Below, piece after piece: positions 1 to 6,022 of a stretch of DNA of 14,588 bases; the first letter of the stretch is position 1, and the number at the start of each line of letters is the position of its first letter. The notes below the pieces were generated by a model, which worked only from the letters and a program-made list of their open reading frames with translations, was not told where the DNA came from and did not search any database. The position numbers were made by a program, and so were the translations under genes. The stretch covers positions 1-14,588 of the forward strand of contig JAFOML010000015.1 of NCBI GenBank assembly GCA_017425345.1, in the 5' to 3' direction. Source of the stretch: Eubacterium sp. (lineage in GTDB: Bacteria; Bacillota_A; Clostridia; Peptostreptococcales; Anaerovoracaceae).

Positions 1-612
1 GCGCTCCTGATGGGACTCCGCGGCTTCCTGAATGTTTGTAACGTAACCTGGGAACAGGTTTACCTGCCGGAGAGCCTGCTGTTCATCAACAAGTTCGGCC
101 CAGCTCTGATCATCACCGTTATCGCGGTCGTGGTCATCGGATATATCTTTGAAAAGACAAGCTTCGGATACTACTGCAAGGGCATGGGTGAAAATGAGAA
201 CACCATGCGCAGTATCGGTGTCGATACCGCTAAGGTTCGTCACTGTGCCTTCATCGTATCCGGCGTTATGGCTGCGATCATGGGTATTCTCCTGATCGCT
301 AGCACGGGCGGTTCCAGCAGTACCCTCGGAAACTTCATGGAAATGAAGGTCCAGATGGGTATCTTCCTGGGAGGCGTTCTGGTCAGCGGCGGTATGCGTT
401 CCAAGATCTACAAGCTGATCTTCGGTGCACTCTCTATCACCGTAATCGTAAACGGCCTGACCATCAGCGGAGCGAGCTCCTCTGTAACAGAACTTGCAGA
501 AGGAATCATCCTCATGGTCATCCTCTACCTGACCATCCAGCTGTCCAACCACAGCAATCTCTTCTCCTTCAAAAAGAAGAACACGGAGGAAGAGGAAGAG
601 GCGGCAGCATAA
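1..612 (+). CDS. Sugar-type ABC transporter permease, C-terminal part
   Basis: This is the last ~203 residues of an inner-membrane permease of the ribose/galactose importer type (BPD_transp_2, MglC/RbsC-like). The frame is already open at base 1, so the true start lies outside the window and the ATG at position 10 is only an internal Met. Four to five hydrophobic segments are visible, including FGPALIITVIAVVVIGYIF and the final EGIILMVILYLTIQL. Between them is the cytoplasmic segment around GMGENENTMRSIGVDTAKV, the equivalent of the family's conserved loop (usually G.N..AA..SGI.V) that contacts the ATPase. The protein ends in a charged tail (KKKNTEEEEEAAA). The partner ATPase and binding protein would be expected upstream. 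Codon choice (GCT, CGT, CTG) resembles that of the pta gene and hints at high expression. The family call is firm; the sugar cannot be told. Confidence 0.88.
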   Translation, partial: ALLMGLRGFLNVCNVTWEQVYLPESLLFINKFGPALIITVIAVVVIGYIFEKTSFGYYCKGMGENENTMRSIGVDTAKVRHCAFIVSGVMAAIMGILLIASTGGSSSTLGNFMEMKVQMGIFLGGVLVSGGMRSKIYKLIFGALSITVIVNGLTISGASSSVTELAEGIILMVILYLTIQLSNHSNLFSFKKKNTEEEEEAAA

Positions 613-756
613 ATAGCCGCTCGCGGCCCCTGCTGAGATATGCAGGGTTACCTGAGGCGAGACGCGTATATAAAGGATCCGCGGGGTTGCAGGATCGAAT
701 GAGATCGTGCAGTCCTGCTCGGACCGATTCGCATTACTTAAGTCTCAATATACCAG
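613..756 (+). other. Hairpin-rich 3' untranslated stretch after the permease
   Basis: No coding sequence is convincing here. Two inverted repeats are visible. CCCTGC (628-633) pairs with GCAGGG (642-647). TGCAGGATC (688-696) pairs with GATCGTGCA (703-711), with one mismatch and a six-base loop. Neither is followed by a T run, so they are not terminators by themselves. They lie between the permease stop codon and the terminator at 757-786 and would be part of the permease transcript's 3' end. They may stabilise the message or form a processed 3' RNA; this is inference. Confidence 0.35.
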
Positions 757-786
757 AAAAACGCAGGAGGTTACTCCTGCGTTTTT
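757..786. terminator. Bidirectional intrinsic terminator
   Basis: A perfect 13-bp stem (757-769 with 774-786) closes on a four-base GTTA loop. The arms begin with five A and end with five T, so the hairpin has a U tract in either direction. It sits between the rightward permease and the leftward serine hydrolase gene that ends at 807, and serves both. Confidence 0.9.
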
Positions 787-806
787 CTTGTGTTCTCATG
801 TTTGTG

Positions 807-1643
807 TTACCGCGCAAGCGTCCTTGCGATCTCCTGGCACGCTCGTGCAGCCTCGGCCGTATCTGCCTGATTCGCGGCGAAACAGAGGATGAATGGATGC
901 TCCGCGTAGACGATCCCCGCATCGTTACAGATGCCGATATCCTCTCCCGTCTTATGCGCAATCGGCAGGTGCTGGATGTAGAATGGGATCTTCCAGGTCG
1001 TCTGCTGATTCTGCAGGATCGCGAGCATCTCCAGGCTCGCGTCTTCTGAGACCAGTCTTCCCTCATGCAGCAGCCGGAAATATGCGGCAGTCTCTCTGAG
1101 GCCAATTGTGTTCTCTCTTCCGAGCCCTGCAGGATCCGCGTCAAACAGCCTGCGGACAAGTCTCGTAGAGGGCTGCGGTTCCTTGAGCGCGCATTGTATA
1201 TGCTCGTTGATCGCACGAATCCCAAGTCGGTCGATCAGCATGTTTGTCGCCGTATTGTCGCTGATCACGATCATCAGCCGGATCAGGTCGCGGACGGTCA
1301 GTTCTAATCCCTTATGCAGCAGATTCAGAACACCGCTCTCTGGAAACATGTCTGTCGTCAGGCAGCCTGCAAGCTGGTCTCTCCGGTAGTCGAGAAGTCC
1401 TCCTGCCGGCACCTGATCCTCCTCCCGGAGTGTGATGTGCTCTTCCATGGAAAGGTTCCCGGAAGCCGCCTGCTTAAATGCGCAGGACATGATCCAGAGC
1501 TTGATCATGCTCGCTGCCTCAAACGAGTCCTGTTCTGTTCCGTGCAGTATCAGGGAGCTCTCTCCGCTCGCAAGGTCCTCCCGGTATACGCCGATCCGGC
1601 CTTTCAGTGCGCTGATCCGCTGTCTGATCCATTCCGTGTTCAT
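807..1643 (-). CDS. Serine hydrolase of the class A beta-lactamase fold, apparently cytosolic
   Basis: This is a 278-residue protein of the penicillin-interacting serine hydrolase family (beta-lactamase2). The three expected active-site motifs are in order: SMIK (nucleophile Ser45, Lys48), SDN (128-130) and KTG (231-233). The start chosen is the ATG at 1643. It has AGGAAGGAGG (1651-1660) seven bases upstream, and the promoter's -10 box (1675-1680) lies inside the longer reading frame, so the upstream Met at 1712 cannot be used. The N terminus, MNTEWIRQRISALKGRIGVY, has no hydrophobic signal peptide. I see no clear ExxLN motif for the deacylating Glu166 of true class A enzymes. Many such Clostridia proteins are not antibiotic-resistance enzymes, and a cytosolic esterase or amidase role is as likely. 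The fold is confident; the substrate is unknown. The gene is a single-gene unit closed by the terminator at 757-786. Confidence 0.85.
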   Translation of the reverse strand: MNTEWIRQRISALKGRIGVYREDLASGESSLILHGTEQDSFEAASMIKLWIMSCAFKQAASGNLSMEEHITLREEDQVPAGGLLDYRRDQLAGCLTTDMFPESGVLNLLHKGLELTVRDLIRLMIVISDNTATNMLIDRLGIRAINEHIQCALKEPQPSTRLVRRLFDADPAGLGRENTIGLRETAAYFRLLHEGRLVSEDASLEMLAILQNQQTTWKIPFYIQHLPIAHKTGEDIGICNDAGIVYAEHPFILCFAANQADTAEAARACQEIARTLAR

Positions 1644-1674
1644 GCGCCGTCCTCCTTCCTGTCGGTACACTATC

Positions 1675-1703
1675 ATTATACCCACTTGCCATGCAAAGCA
1701 CAA
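1675..1703 (-). promoter_or_regulatory. Sigma-A promoter of the serine hydrolase gene
   Basis: Read on the minus strand: TTGTGC (1703-1698), a 17-base spacer, then a perfect TATAAT (1680-1675). Transcription would begin near 1668, just ahead of the ribosome-binding site at 1651-1660. Confidence 0.8.
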
Positions 1704-1742
1704 CATATGCACCTTTCTCTTCTATCTCAGCGCATTATCATG

Positions 1743-1748
1743 TATAAT
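1743..1748 (+). promoter_or_regulatory. -10 box for the unknown lipoprotein gene
   Basis: A perfect TATAAT lies 36 bases before the lipoprotein start codon. No good -35 hexamer is at the right distance (TTCTAT at 1720-1725 is the nearest), so the promoter is either weak or helped by an activator. It diverges from the serine hydrolase promoter; the two -10 boxes are about 62 bp apart. Confidence 0.55.
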
Positions 1749-1783
1749 AGACGTGTATACTGATTACGAAGAGGAGAATGGGT

Positions 1784-2749
1784 ATGAAACGAAGAACCTT
1801 CTGTACTATAATCATTCTGATGATCTGCGTTCTGATGATGGCTGCAGCGGGCTGCGGCGAGCAGGGCCGGACCGACATTGCGGCGAGCACGGAAATCAGC
1901 GTTCCGGTAGAGACGGTGGAGACACCGGATCCGGAGGAAACGGAAGCAGAAGAACCGGACGATTCTGCACAGATTATGCAGCACATCTACGATTATCTTC
2001 TGCAGGACGGCTCTGCCTATATGCAGTACAAGGATGTGCATGAGGATGCAGGGCTCCTGGAAGAACTGGACGGTGACACGCTTACGATCACCGCGTCCGG
2101 AGATATCGAAGGCGTCCGGGAATTCAAGGTGTCCGACAGCTATCTCATATTTACCGTGCCGGAGGAAGATTATTCTGCGTCCACCTTCTTCGACCTCGTC
2201 TCGGATGCGGCCTGTGACTATCTCGGCATGGATCCGCTCCTGTTCCGGGGTTACATCCGGGGCATGGATCTGCTGGGGCAGGAGAACCAGTACTACAGTC
2301 TCACAGAAGAGGAAGGCACGCAGGATATGCAGTACCGCCTCTATGTCGGCGGCCCGTATGAGATGACGGAACTGGATCAGATGGCTCTCGCCTACGATCT
2401 GAACCGGTTCGATCCGTTCGTGGCAGATGCGATGGCATACTCTACCGAGGTCGGCAGGATCTGCATGTTCGCAAAGGGAACCAACAAGTCCGCAGACATC
2501 CTGATCGGCGAGTCCGAGGTGCTCGATGAATACGCGCTCCAGGCGATGAAGGATGCCGCTGCAGCGCTGAAGCCTGCCGGATACCAGTCCTTTGGCACCG
2601 GCTACACCAAGCTGGAGGAGAAGAAGACCGGCAAGTACCGCGTGACGTTCCTGAGCGGCCGGAAGGCAAAGAAGCTCCTTACGGATGCCGGTGAACAGGC
2701 CTGCTACAGCCCGAACTACGAGTATGTCCTCATTCACTTCGGAAAATAG
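1784..2749 (+). CDS. Lipoprotein of unknown function
   Basis: This is a 321-residue predicted lipoprotein. The N terminus is MKRR, then a hydrophobic stretch and a lipobox ending AAGC, with Cys24 as the lipidated residue. An acidic, Pro/Glu-rich linker (about residues 40-62, VETVETPDPEETEAEE) follows and leads to a folded region of about 255 residues rich in Tyr, Asp and Glu. I do not recognise this domain. The ATG at 1784 is preferred over the in-frame ATG at 1778, because GAGGAG (1771-1776) is seven bases from the former and only one base from the latter. The protein should be anchored on the outer face of the cytoplasmic membrane. The gene stands alone: it diverges from the serine hydrolase and converges on the small-gene pair, ending ten bases from it. 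No function is claimed beyond surface anchoring. Confidence 0.82.
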   Translation: MKRRTFCTIIILMICVLMMAAAGCGEQGRTDIAASTEISVPVETVETPDPEETEAEEPDDSAQIMQHIYDYLLQDGSAYMQYKDVHEDAGLLEELDGDTLTITASGDIEGVREFKVSDSYLIFTVPEEDYSASTFFDLVSDAACDYLGMDPLLFRGYIRGMDLLGQENQYYSLTEEEGTQDMQYRLYVGGPYEMTELDQMALAYDLNRFDPFVADAMAYSTEVGRICMFAKGTNKSADILIGESEVLDEYALQAMKDAAAALKPAGYQSFGTGYTKLEEKKTGKYRVTFLSGRKAKKLLTDAGEQACYSPNYEYVLIHFGK

Positions 2750-2759
2750 TCCTGCGCAT

Positions 2760-2990
2760 CTAGCAGGGTTCTTCCCCATCATATAAATAATCACAGTATG
2801 TAGTATCGCCCAGTCTTCTGGGCGATTCTCTTAATATACTCAAACAGGTGCGGAACAGACGCTCCAGTTCTCTTGCCGTAAGGAGCGAGGAGACGCTCAC
2901 ATTCAGGATCTCCTCTCCGTTCCTGGTAATGCAGACCTCTCCTGTGCTCTCCTCCTGGCAGATCGTGAATCCCTCGCAATCAATGGTCAT
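2760..2990 (-). CDS. Small unknown protein, second gene of the LexA-box operon
   Basis: This 76-residue protein begins MTIDCEGFTICQEE and has a beta-rich first half (GFTICQ, GEVCITRNGEEILNV). A helix with regular Leu spacing follows (LLTARELERLFRTCLSILR). It has four Cys residues (positions 5, 11, 20 and 49) plus two near the C terminus (66, 76). Its start overlaps the stop of the upstream gene as ATGA (2990-2987), with GGAG five bases before it, so the two are translationally coupled. A reading frame upstream of this start is open far into the neighbouring gene but is its shadow. A 62-residue alternative frame (2791-2979) was set aside because it lacks the coupling and a clear ribosome site. 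I do not recognise a family. Confidence 0.62.
   Translation of the reverse strand: MTIDCEGFTICQEESTGEVCITRNGEEILNVSVSSLLTARELERLFRTCLSILRESPRRLGDTTYCDYLYDGEEPC
2805..2832 (+). terminator. Hairpin terminator for the lipoprotein gene, inside the opposing gene
   Basis: A perfect 9-bp stem, ATCGCCCAG (2805-2813) with CTGGGCGAT (2818-2826), has a TCTT loop and is followed on the plus strand by the T-rich TCTCTT. It lies 55 bases after the lipoprotein stop codon but inside the last codons of the convergent 76-residue gene. On the minus strand no T run follows, so it appears to work for the lipoprotein transcript only. Confidence 0.6.
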
Positions 2991-3256
2991 AGCTTCTCCA
3001 TGTACATCTCCCACTTGTCGTCGTTCAGTATGTACTGCAGGCGGTAGGTCTTCCGGTCTCTGCCTTTTCCGTTCTCGCAGCAGTAGTGGATGACCCGGTC
3101 CCCGCAGAGGTTCCGCTCCTCGACGCGGAGGATCTTCTCCACCTTCACGACCTGCTCCTCGTTCTCCTCTGTCCGGTAGCGGAAGCGGACCGGCCGCGGC
3201 GCCTTTCCCTGCAGATGAACAGCCAGCATATCGACCGGCCATGTGATCAGTCTCAC
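2987..3256 (-). CDS. Small unknown protein, first gene of the LexA-box operon
   Basis: This 89-residue protein uses a GTG start at 3256, supported by AAGGAGG (3264-3270) seven bases upstream. The next in-frame ATG (3229) has no such site. The core is beta-rich: PRPVRFRYRTEE, then QVVKVEKILRVEE, CGDRVIHYCCE, and an aromatic C-terminal strand YRLQYILNDDKWEMYMEK. From memory, small uncharacterised Clostridia proteins share the pattern P-x-RFR ... V-x-K-V-x-K-I ... G-x-x-x-x-x-Y-x-C ... Y-x-L-x-Y ... W. It also recalls the DUF6504-type proteins encoded beside DinB/ImuB translesion polymerases, but this is a resemblance and not a demonstrated match. The LexA-like box over its promoter fits a DNA-damage role. 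The downstream gene is coupled by an ATGA overlap. Confidence 0.72.
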   Translation of the reverse strand: MRLITWPVDMLAVHLQGKAPRPVRFRYRTEENEEQVVKVEKILRVEERNLCGDRVIHYCCENGKGRDRKTYRLQYILNDDKWEMYMEKL

Positions 3257-3294
3257 GGCGATCCCTCCTTTCTCTGTTCCGGTTCTGTGGTCTC

Positions 3295-3323
3295 ATTATA
3301 CTACCTTGTTCGCAAAAAGTAAA
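3295..3323 (-). promoter_or_regulatory. Sigma-A promoter of the small-gene operon
   Basis: Read on the minus strand: TTTACT (3323-3318), a 17-base spacer and a perfect TATAAT (3300-3295). The -35 hexamer is overlapped by the LexA-like box at 3320-3333, a position that lets a repressor block RNA polymerase. Confidence 0.78.
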
Positions 3324-3333
3324 CATATGTTCG
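3320..3333 (-). promoter_or_regulatory. Probable LexA (DinR/Cheo) operator
   Basis: On the minus strand the 14 bases read CGAACATATGTTTA. Against the Bacillus-type consensus CGAACRNRYGTTYC, 13 of 14 positions agree; only the last base differs. The inner ten bases (3322-3331) form a perfect palindrome. The box overlaps the -35 hexamer of the small-gene operon. It is over 70 bp from the -10 of the divergent response regulator gene, so the small operon is the likely target. Confidence 0.68.
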
Positions 3334-3377
3334 TAAATTAATTTTTTGTTCTTGGCGGTGGAGATTTTGTGGAAAAG

Positions 3378-3393
3378 TTAACCGCGCTTTAAT
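3378..3393 (+). promoter_or_regulatory. Two TTAA repeats in 11-bp phase before the response regulator gene
   Basis: TTAAC (3378-3382) and TTAAT (3389-3393) are direct repeats exactly 11 bp apart, covering the -35 region of the response regulator promoter. OmpR/PhoB-family regulators typically bind direct repeats one helical turn apart; Bacillus PhoP uses TT(A/T)A(C/T)A-like units with 11-bp spacing. The same core recurs four times before the second PepSY gene (5895-5932). Candidate autoregulatory site. Confidence 0.45.
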
Positions 3394-3400
3394 TTCACCA

Positions 3401-3409
3401 TGCTATAAT
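3401..3409 (+). promoter_or_regulatory. Extended -10 promoter of the two-component operon
   Basis: TGC followed by TATAAT gives an extended -10 element; no recognisable -35 hexamer lies 16-18 bases upstream. A weak -35 covered by the phased TTAA repeats fits a promoter activated by a response regulator. Transcription would start near 3416, leaving a leader of about 33 bases. Confidence 0.7.
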
Positions 3410-3448
3410 AAAGTAATGGATTATCACCCCCGACACAAGGAGGAACCC

Positions 3449-4114
3449 ATGAGACTGCTGGTTGTAGAGGATCAACAGAATTTGAGAGATATTATCGCGC
3501 GGAAGCTCGCGGGCGAGGGCCATGCGGTCGACGCATGCGAAGATGGCCGTGACGCGCTCGACCACATCCGGCTGACAGAGTACGACGGGATTGTGCTGGA
3601 CATCATGCTGCCCGGGATCACGGGACTTGATATCCTCCGGGAGATGCGCAGCTCCGGCAATCACACGCCGGTCCTCCTGCTGACGGCGCTCAGCAGCGTG
3701 GATGACAGGGTCGCGGGACTCGATGCCGGCGCGGACGACTATCTGGTCAAGCCGTTCGATTTTGATGAGCTGCTCGCGCGGATCCGGGCGATGACGAGGC
3801 GCCGGGGAACGCAGGTCACAAGCATCATCTCGCACAAGGGGGTCGAGCTGAACATGACGGCGCGGACGGTGAAGCGCGATGGAAAGGAAATTCAGCTGAC
3901 CGCCAAGGAATACAGCATTCTCGAATATCTGATGCAGAATATCGGGCGCGCAATGTCCCGGGACAGGCTTTCGACGCATGTCTGGAATTACGATTACGAC
4001 GGCGGTTCGAATGTGATCGACGTCTACATGCACCACCTCCGGAAGAAGCTCGACACGGGACATGAGGAGAAGCTCATCACCACCGTCAAGGGCGTCGGAT
4101 ATATCATTAAGTGA
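3449..4114 (+). CDS. OmpR/PhoB-family response regulator
   Basis: This is a 221-residue transcription factor with an N-terminal receiver domain (about 1-115). The acidic pocket is E7/D8, the phosphoacceptor is D51 (VLDIMLPG), the switch Thr is T79 and the conserved Lys is K101 (KPF). A C-terminal winged helix (about 125-221) carries RDRLSTHVWNYDYDGGSNVI, then the recognition helix VYMHHLRKKLD and the wing TVKGVGYIIK. The start at 3449 has AAGGAGG (3437-3443) five bases before it. The in-frame ATG at 3416 coincides with the expected transcription start and has no ribosome site. The histidine kinase gene follows nine bases later, so the two form one signalling pair. TTAA repeats at its own promoter and at the promoter of gene 6023 are its probable targets. 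The signal is unknown. Confidence 0.95.
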   Translation: MRLLVVEDQQNLRDIIARKLAGEGHAVDACEDGRDALDHIRLTEYDGIVLDIMLPGITGLDILREMRSSGNHTPVLLLTALSSVDDRVAGLDAGADDYLVKPFDFDELLARIRAMTRRRGTQVTSIISHKGVELNMTARTVKRDGKEIQLTAKEYSILEYLMQNIGRAMSRDRLSTHVWNYDYDGGSNVIDVYMHHLRKKLDTGHEEKLITTVKGVGYIIK

Positions 4115-4123
4115 GGGCTTTCG

Positions 4124-5506
4124 ATGAAAAAACTTTCGATCACAGCCAGAATCATGATATGGTATACGGTCTTTCTCGTGGTGATCGCCGCGCTTCTCAG
4201 TGTGATGCTCCTGCAGGTGCAGAATTCGCAGGAGAGAGCGCTCGCGGAGCAGGAGCTGGCGGAGATCCTGACGGATGTCTGCGAGCGGATCGAGGACGAG
4301 ATGCCGGTGGACCGGATGGACATCGACTCCTATCAGAAAGGCGTCTACATCAGCGTCTACGATACGTCCGGGGAGCTGCTCGTCGGCAGAAGGCCGGCAA
4401 GCTTCGCGGAGTTTCCGGGCTTTTTGGACAAAACCGCCATCACCGTCCACGACACCCGCGGCACGGAATGGTACGTATACGATACCTTCTATCAGTCGGA
4501 GGCGAACCGGCTCTGGGTCCGGGGCATGATGAAGCATGCGGCGCACACGGATACGCGCACTTTTCTTCTCCGCTTCCTGCTGATCGCGGTACCGGGACTC
4601 ATCCTGTTTGCCATGCTCGGTGGATGGTGGATCACACGCAGAGCATTCCGGCCGCTGCGGGATATCATCCGCACAACCGATGACATCCGGGCGGACGCGG
4701 ACGTCTCCAGGCGCGTCCCGGAAGGAGAAAACCGCGACGAGCTGTATGCGCTGACCCGTTCGATCAACGGAATGTTTGACCGGGTCGAGAGCGTGCTCAA
4801 ACGGGAGAAGCAGTTTTCTTCAGATGTTTCGCACGAGCTCAGGACACCGATCGCGGTGATCCAGTCGCAGAGCGATTACGCGCTGGAGAATCCGGATTAC
4901 AGCGAACAGGCTCTCGAGACCATCAGCCGGCAGGCAAGACACATGAACAGCCTCGTGAGCCGGCTGCTGACGCTCTCCAGAAGTGACGCGGGGACGCTTC
5001 CCCTCTCGCCGGAGGACATCAATTTCAGTGAACTGCTCACCGACATAGCGGAACAGCAGCAGATCGCGCTGGAAGAGGAGAATATTGCGATCACCGCAGA
5101 TATCGAGGAAGGCGTCCATGTGAGCTGTGACCGTGACGCGCTGATCCGGATCATCCTGAACCTGATATCGAATGCGGTGAGATACGGCAGGACACCGGTT
5201 CCGGAGGACTCTTCCTCCGTGAGTCCCGCAGGGACGATCCGCCTGACGCTCGCCTCTGAAAACGGCATGGCCGTTTGCACGGTTGCCGACAGCGGTCCCG
5301 GCATACCGGAAGCAGAGCAGGAAAAGATATGGGACCGCCTCTATCAGATCGACCGCACGCGCAGCAGCGCGGAGCCTTCCGCGGGACTTGGCCTTGCCAT
5401 GGTGCAGGCACTGACGAAAGCGTCCGGCGGCACGGTCAGTCTTAAGAGCGAAGAGGGGCACGGCGCGGCATTTACCATAAGGTTGCCGCTTCATGATACG
5501 ATATGA
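4124..5506 (+). CDS. Membrane sensor histidine kinase
   Basis: This 460-residue kinase is paired with the response regulator just upstream. The ribosome site GAGGG overlaps the regulator's stop codon. The layout is: TM1 about 10-30, an external sensor region of about 115 residues (31-146), TM2 about 147-170, and a HAMP linker (RRAFRPLRDIIRTTDDI onward). The HisKA helix follows with VSHELRTP (phosphorylated His237), then the ATPase domain with N-box LNLISNAVRYG (N350), DSGPGIP (389-395) and GLGLAMVQAL (421-430). All catalytic boxes are intact. The external region is moderately acidic and has no recognised ligand domain, so the stimulus cannot be read from the sequence. The kinase is co-transcribed with a PepSY lipoprotein that may modulate it. 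Confidence 0.95.
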   Translation: MKKLSITARIMIWYTVFLVVIAALLSVMLLQVQNSQERALAEQELAEILTDVCERIEDEMPVDRMDIDSYQKGVYISVYDTSGELLVGRRPASFAEFPGFLDKTAITVHDTRGTEWYVYDTFYQSEANRLWVRGMMKHAAHTDTRTFLLRFLLIAVPGLILFAMLGGWWITRRAFRPLRDIIRTTDDIRADADVSRRVPEGENRDELYALTRSINGMFDRVESVLKREKQFSSDVSHELRTPIAVIQSQSDYALENPDYSEQALETISRQARHMNSLVSRLLTLSRSDAGTLPLSPEDINFSELLTDIAEQQQIALEEENIAITADIEEGVHVSCDRDALIRIILNLISNAVRYGRTPVPEDSSSVSPAGTIRLTLASENGMAVCTVADSGPGIPEAEQEKIWDRLYQIDRTRSSAEPSAGLGLAMVQALTKASGGTVSLKSEEGHGAAFTIRLPLHDTI

Positions 5507-5525
5507 TCACAGGAGGGGAAATCGC

Positions 5526-5888
5526 ATGAAAAAGAAAACCTTAGCGCTTCTGTTATGCGCAGCGCTGGCAGTGGTCTTTACTGCGTGCGGAGGCAGCAAT
5601 CCGACTTCGCAGGCGGAAGCGCAGCCACAGGAGACTTCCGTCGCAGCTGCAGCAAAAATCGACAAGAGCTCTGCAGAGGAGGACGATCTGATCTCCGAAG
5701 ACGAGGCTATCGAGATCGTGACCAATCGCGTGCCGGGATCCTCCGCGAAGGAGATCAAATCCTTCGAGCTGGAGTACGACGACGGGCGCTGGCAGTATGA
5801 GGGAGAACTCGTCCACAAGGGTGTGGAGTATGAGTTTGAGATCGATGCGCAGAACGGCAACGTCCTCGACTGGGAGACCGATGACTGA
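5526..5888 (+). CDS. PepSY-domain lipoprotein, acidic
   Basis: This is a 120-residue lipoprotein with signal MKKKTLALLLCAALAVVFTAC and lipidated Cys21. An Ala/Glu/Ser linker follows, then a PepSY domain (about 58-118). It has the usual EDEAIEIV helix, the strands FELEYDDGRWQYEGEL, EYEFEIDA and the typical closing NGNVLDWE. The mature part is strongly acidic: by count 26 Asp/Glu against 7 Lys/Arg. The start at 5526 has AGGAGG (5511-5516), and the kinase gene ends 19 bases upstream, so it is the third gene of the two-component operon. PepSY proteins are thought to act as peptidase inhibitors or as envelope modulators of neighbouring sensors. Here a role in tuning the kinase is inferred from position only. 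Confidence 0.9.
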   Translation: MKKKTLALLLCAALAVVFTACGGSNPTSQAEAQPQETSVAAAAKIDKSSAEEDDLISEDEAIEIVTNRVPGSSAKEIKSFELEYDDGRWQYEGELVHKGVEYEFEIDAQNGNVLDWETDD

Positions 5889-5894
5889 TACGAA

Positions 5895-5932
5895 TTAAGG
5901 TTTTTTAAGACTGATTTAATACGCACTTAATA
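5895..5932 (+). promoter_or_regulatory. Four phased TTAA direct repeats, candidate response-regulator site
   Basis: TTAAGG (5895), TTAAGA (5905), TTAATA (5916) and TTAATA (5927) are direct repeats spaced 10, 11 and 11 bp, all on one face of the helix. The last overlaps the -35 position of the promoter whose -10 is at 5947-5952. The units match the general form of PhoP-type boxes (TT(A/T)A(C/T)A), and the placement, roughly -64 to -27, is that of an activator site. A pair of the same repeats lies at the response regulator's own promoter. Confidence 0.5.
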
Positions 5933-5946
5933 TCCGGCTGTTATTC

Positions 5947-5952
5947 TATAAA
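5947..5952 (+). promoter_or_regulatory. -10 box for the second PepSY gene
   Basis: TATAAA lies 70 bases before the gene's start codon. No standard -35 hexamer is present; the -35 position is occupied by the fourth TTAA repeat. The predicted leader is about 64 bases and contains GC-rich complementary arms (CCCGC near 5971, GCGGG near 5996). Confidence 0.5.
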
Positions 5953-6022
5953 CACAGAGAGCACCGAAGGCCCGCCGCGCGCAGTCTGCTCACCGTGCGG
6001 GACATCATTAAGGAGGTATTGC

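Noticed and set aside
1727..2794. A 355-codon open frame on the minus strand over the lipoprotein gene
   Set aside because: The plus-strand frame has a signal peptide, lipobox, ribosome site and promoter; the minus frame has none of these.
2791..2979. A 62-codon minus-strand frame competing with the 76-residue gene
   Set aside because: The competing frame starts with a coupled ATGA overlap and GGAG site and gives a more protein-like product; this one has neither.
3395..4546. A 383-codon open frame on the minus strand
   Set aside because: It is antisense to the response regulator and kinase genes, both of which have complete motif sets. Composition is Arg/His/Asp-rich noise.
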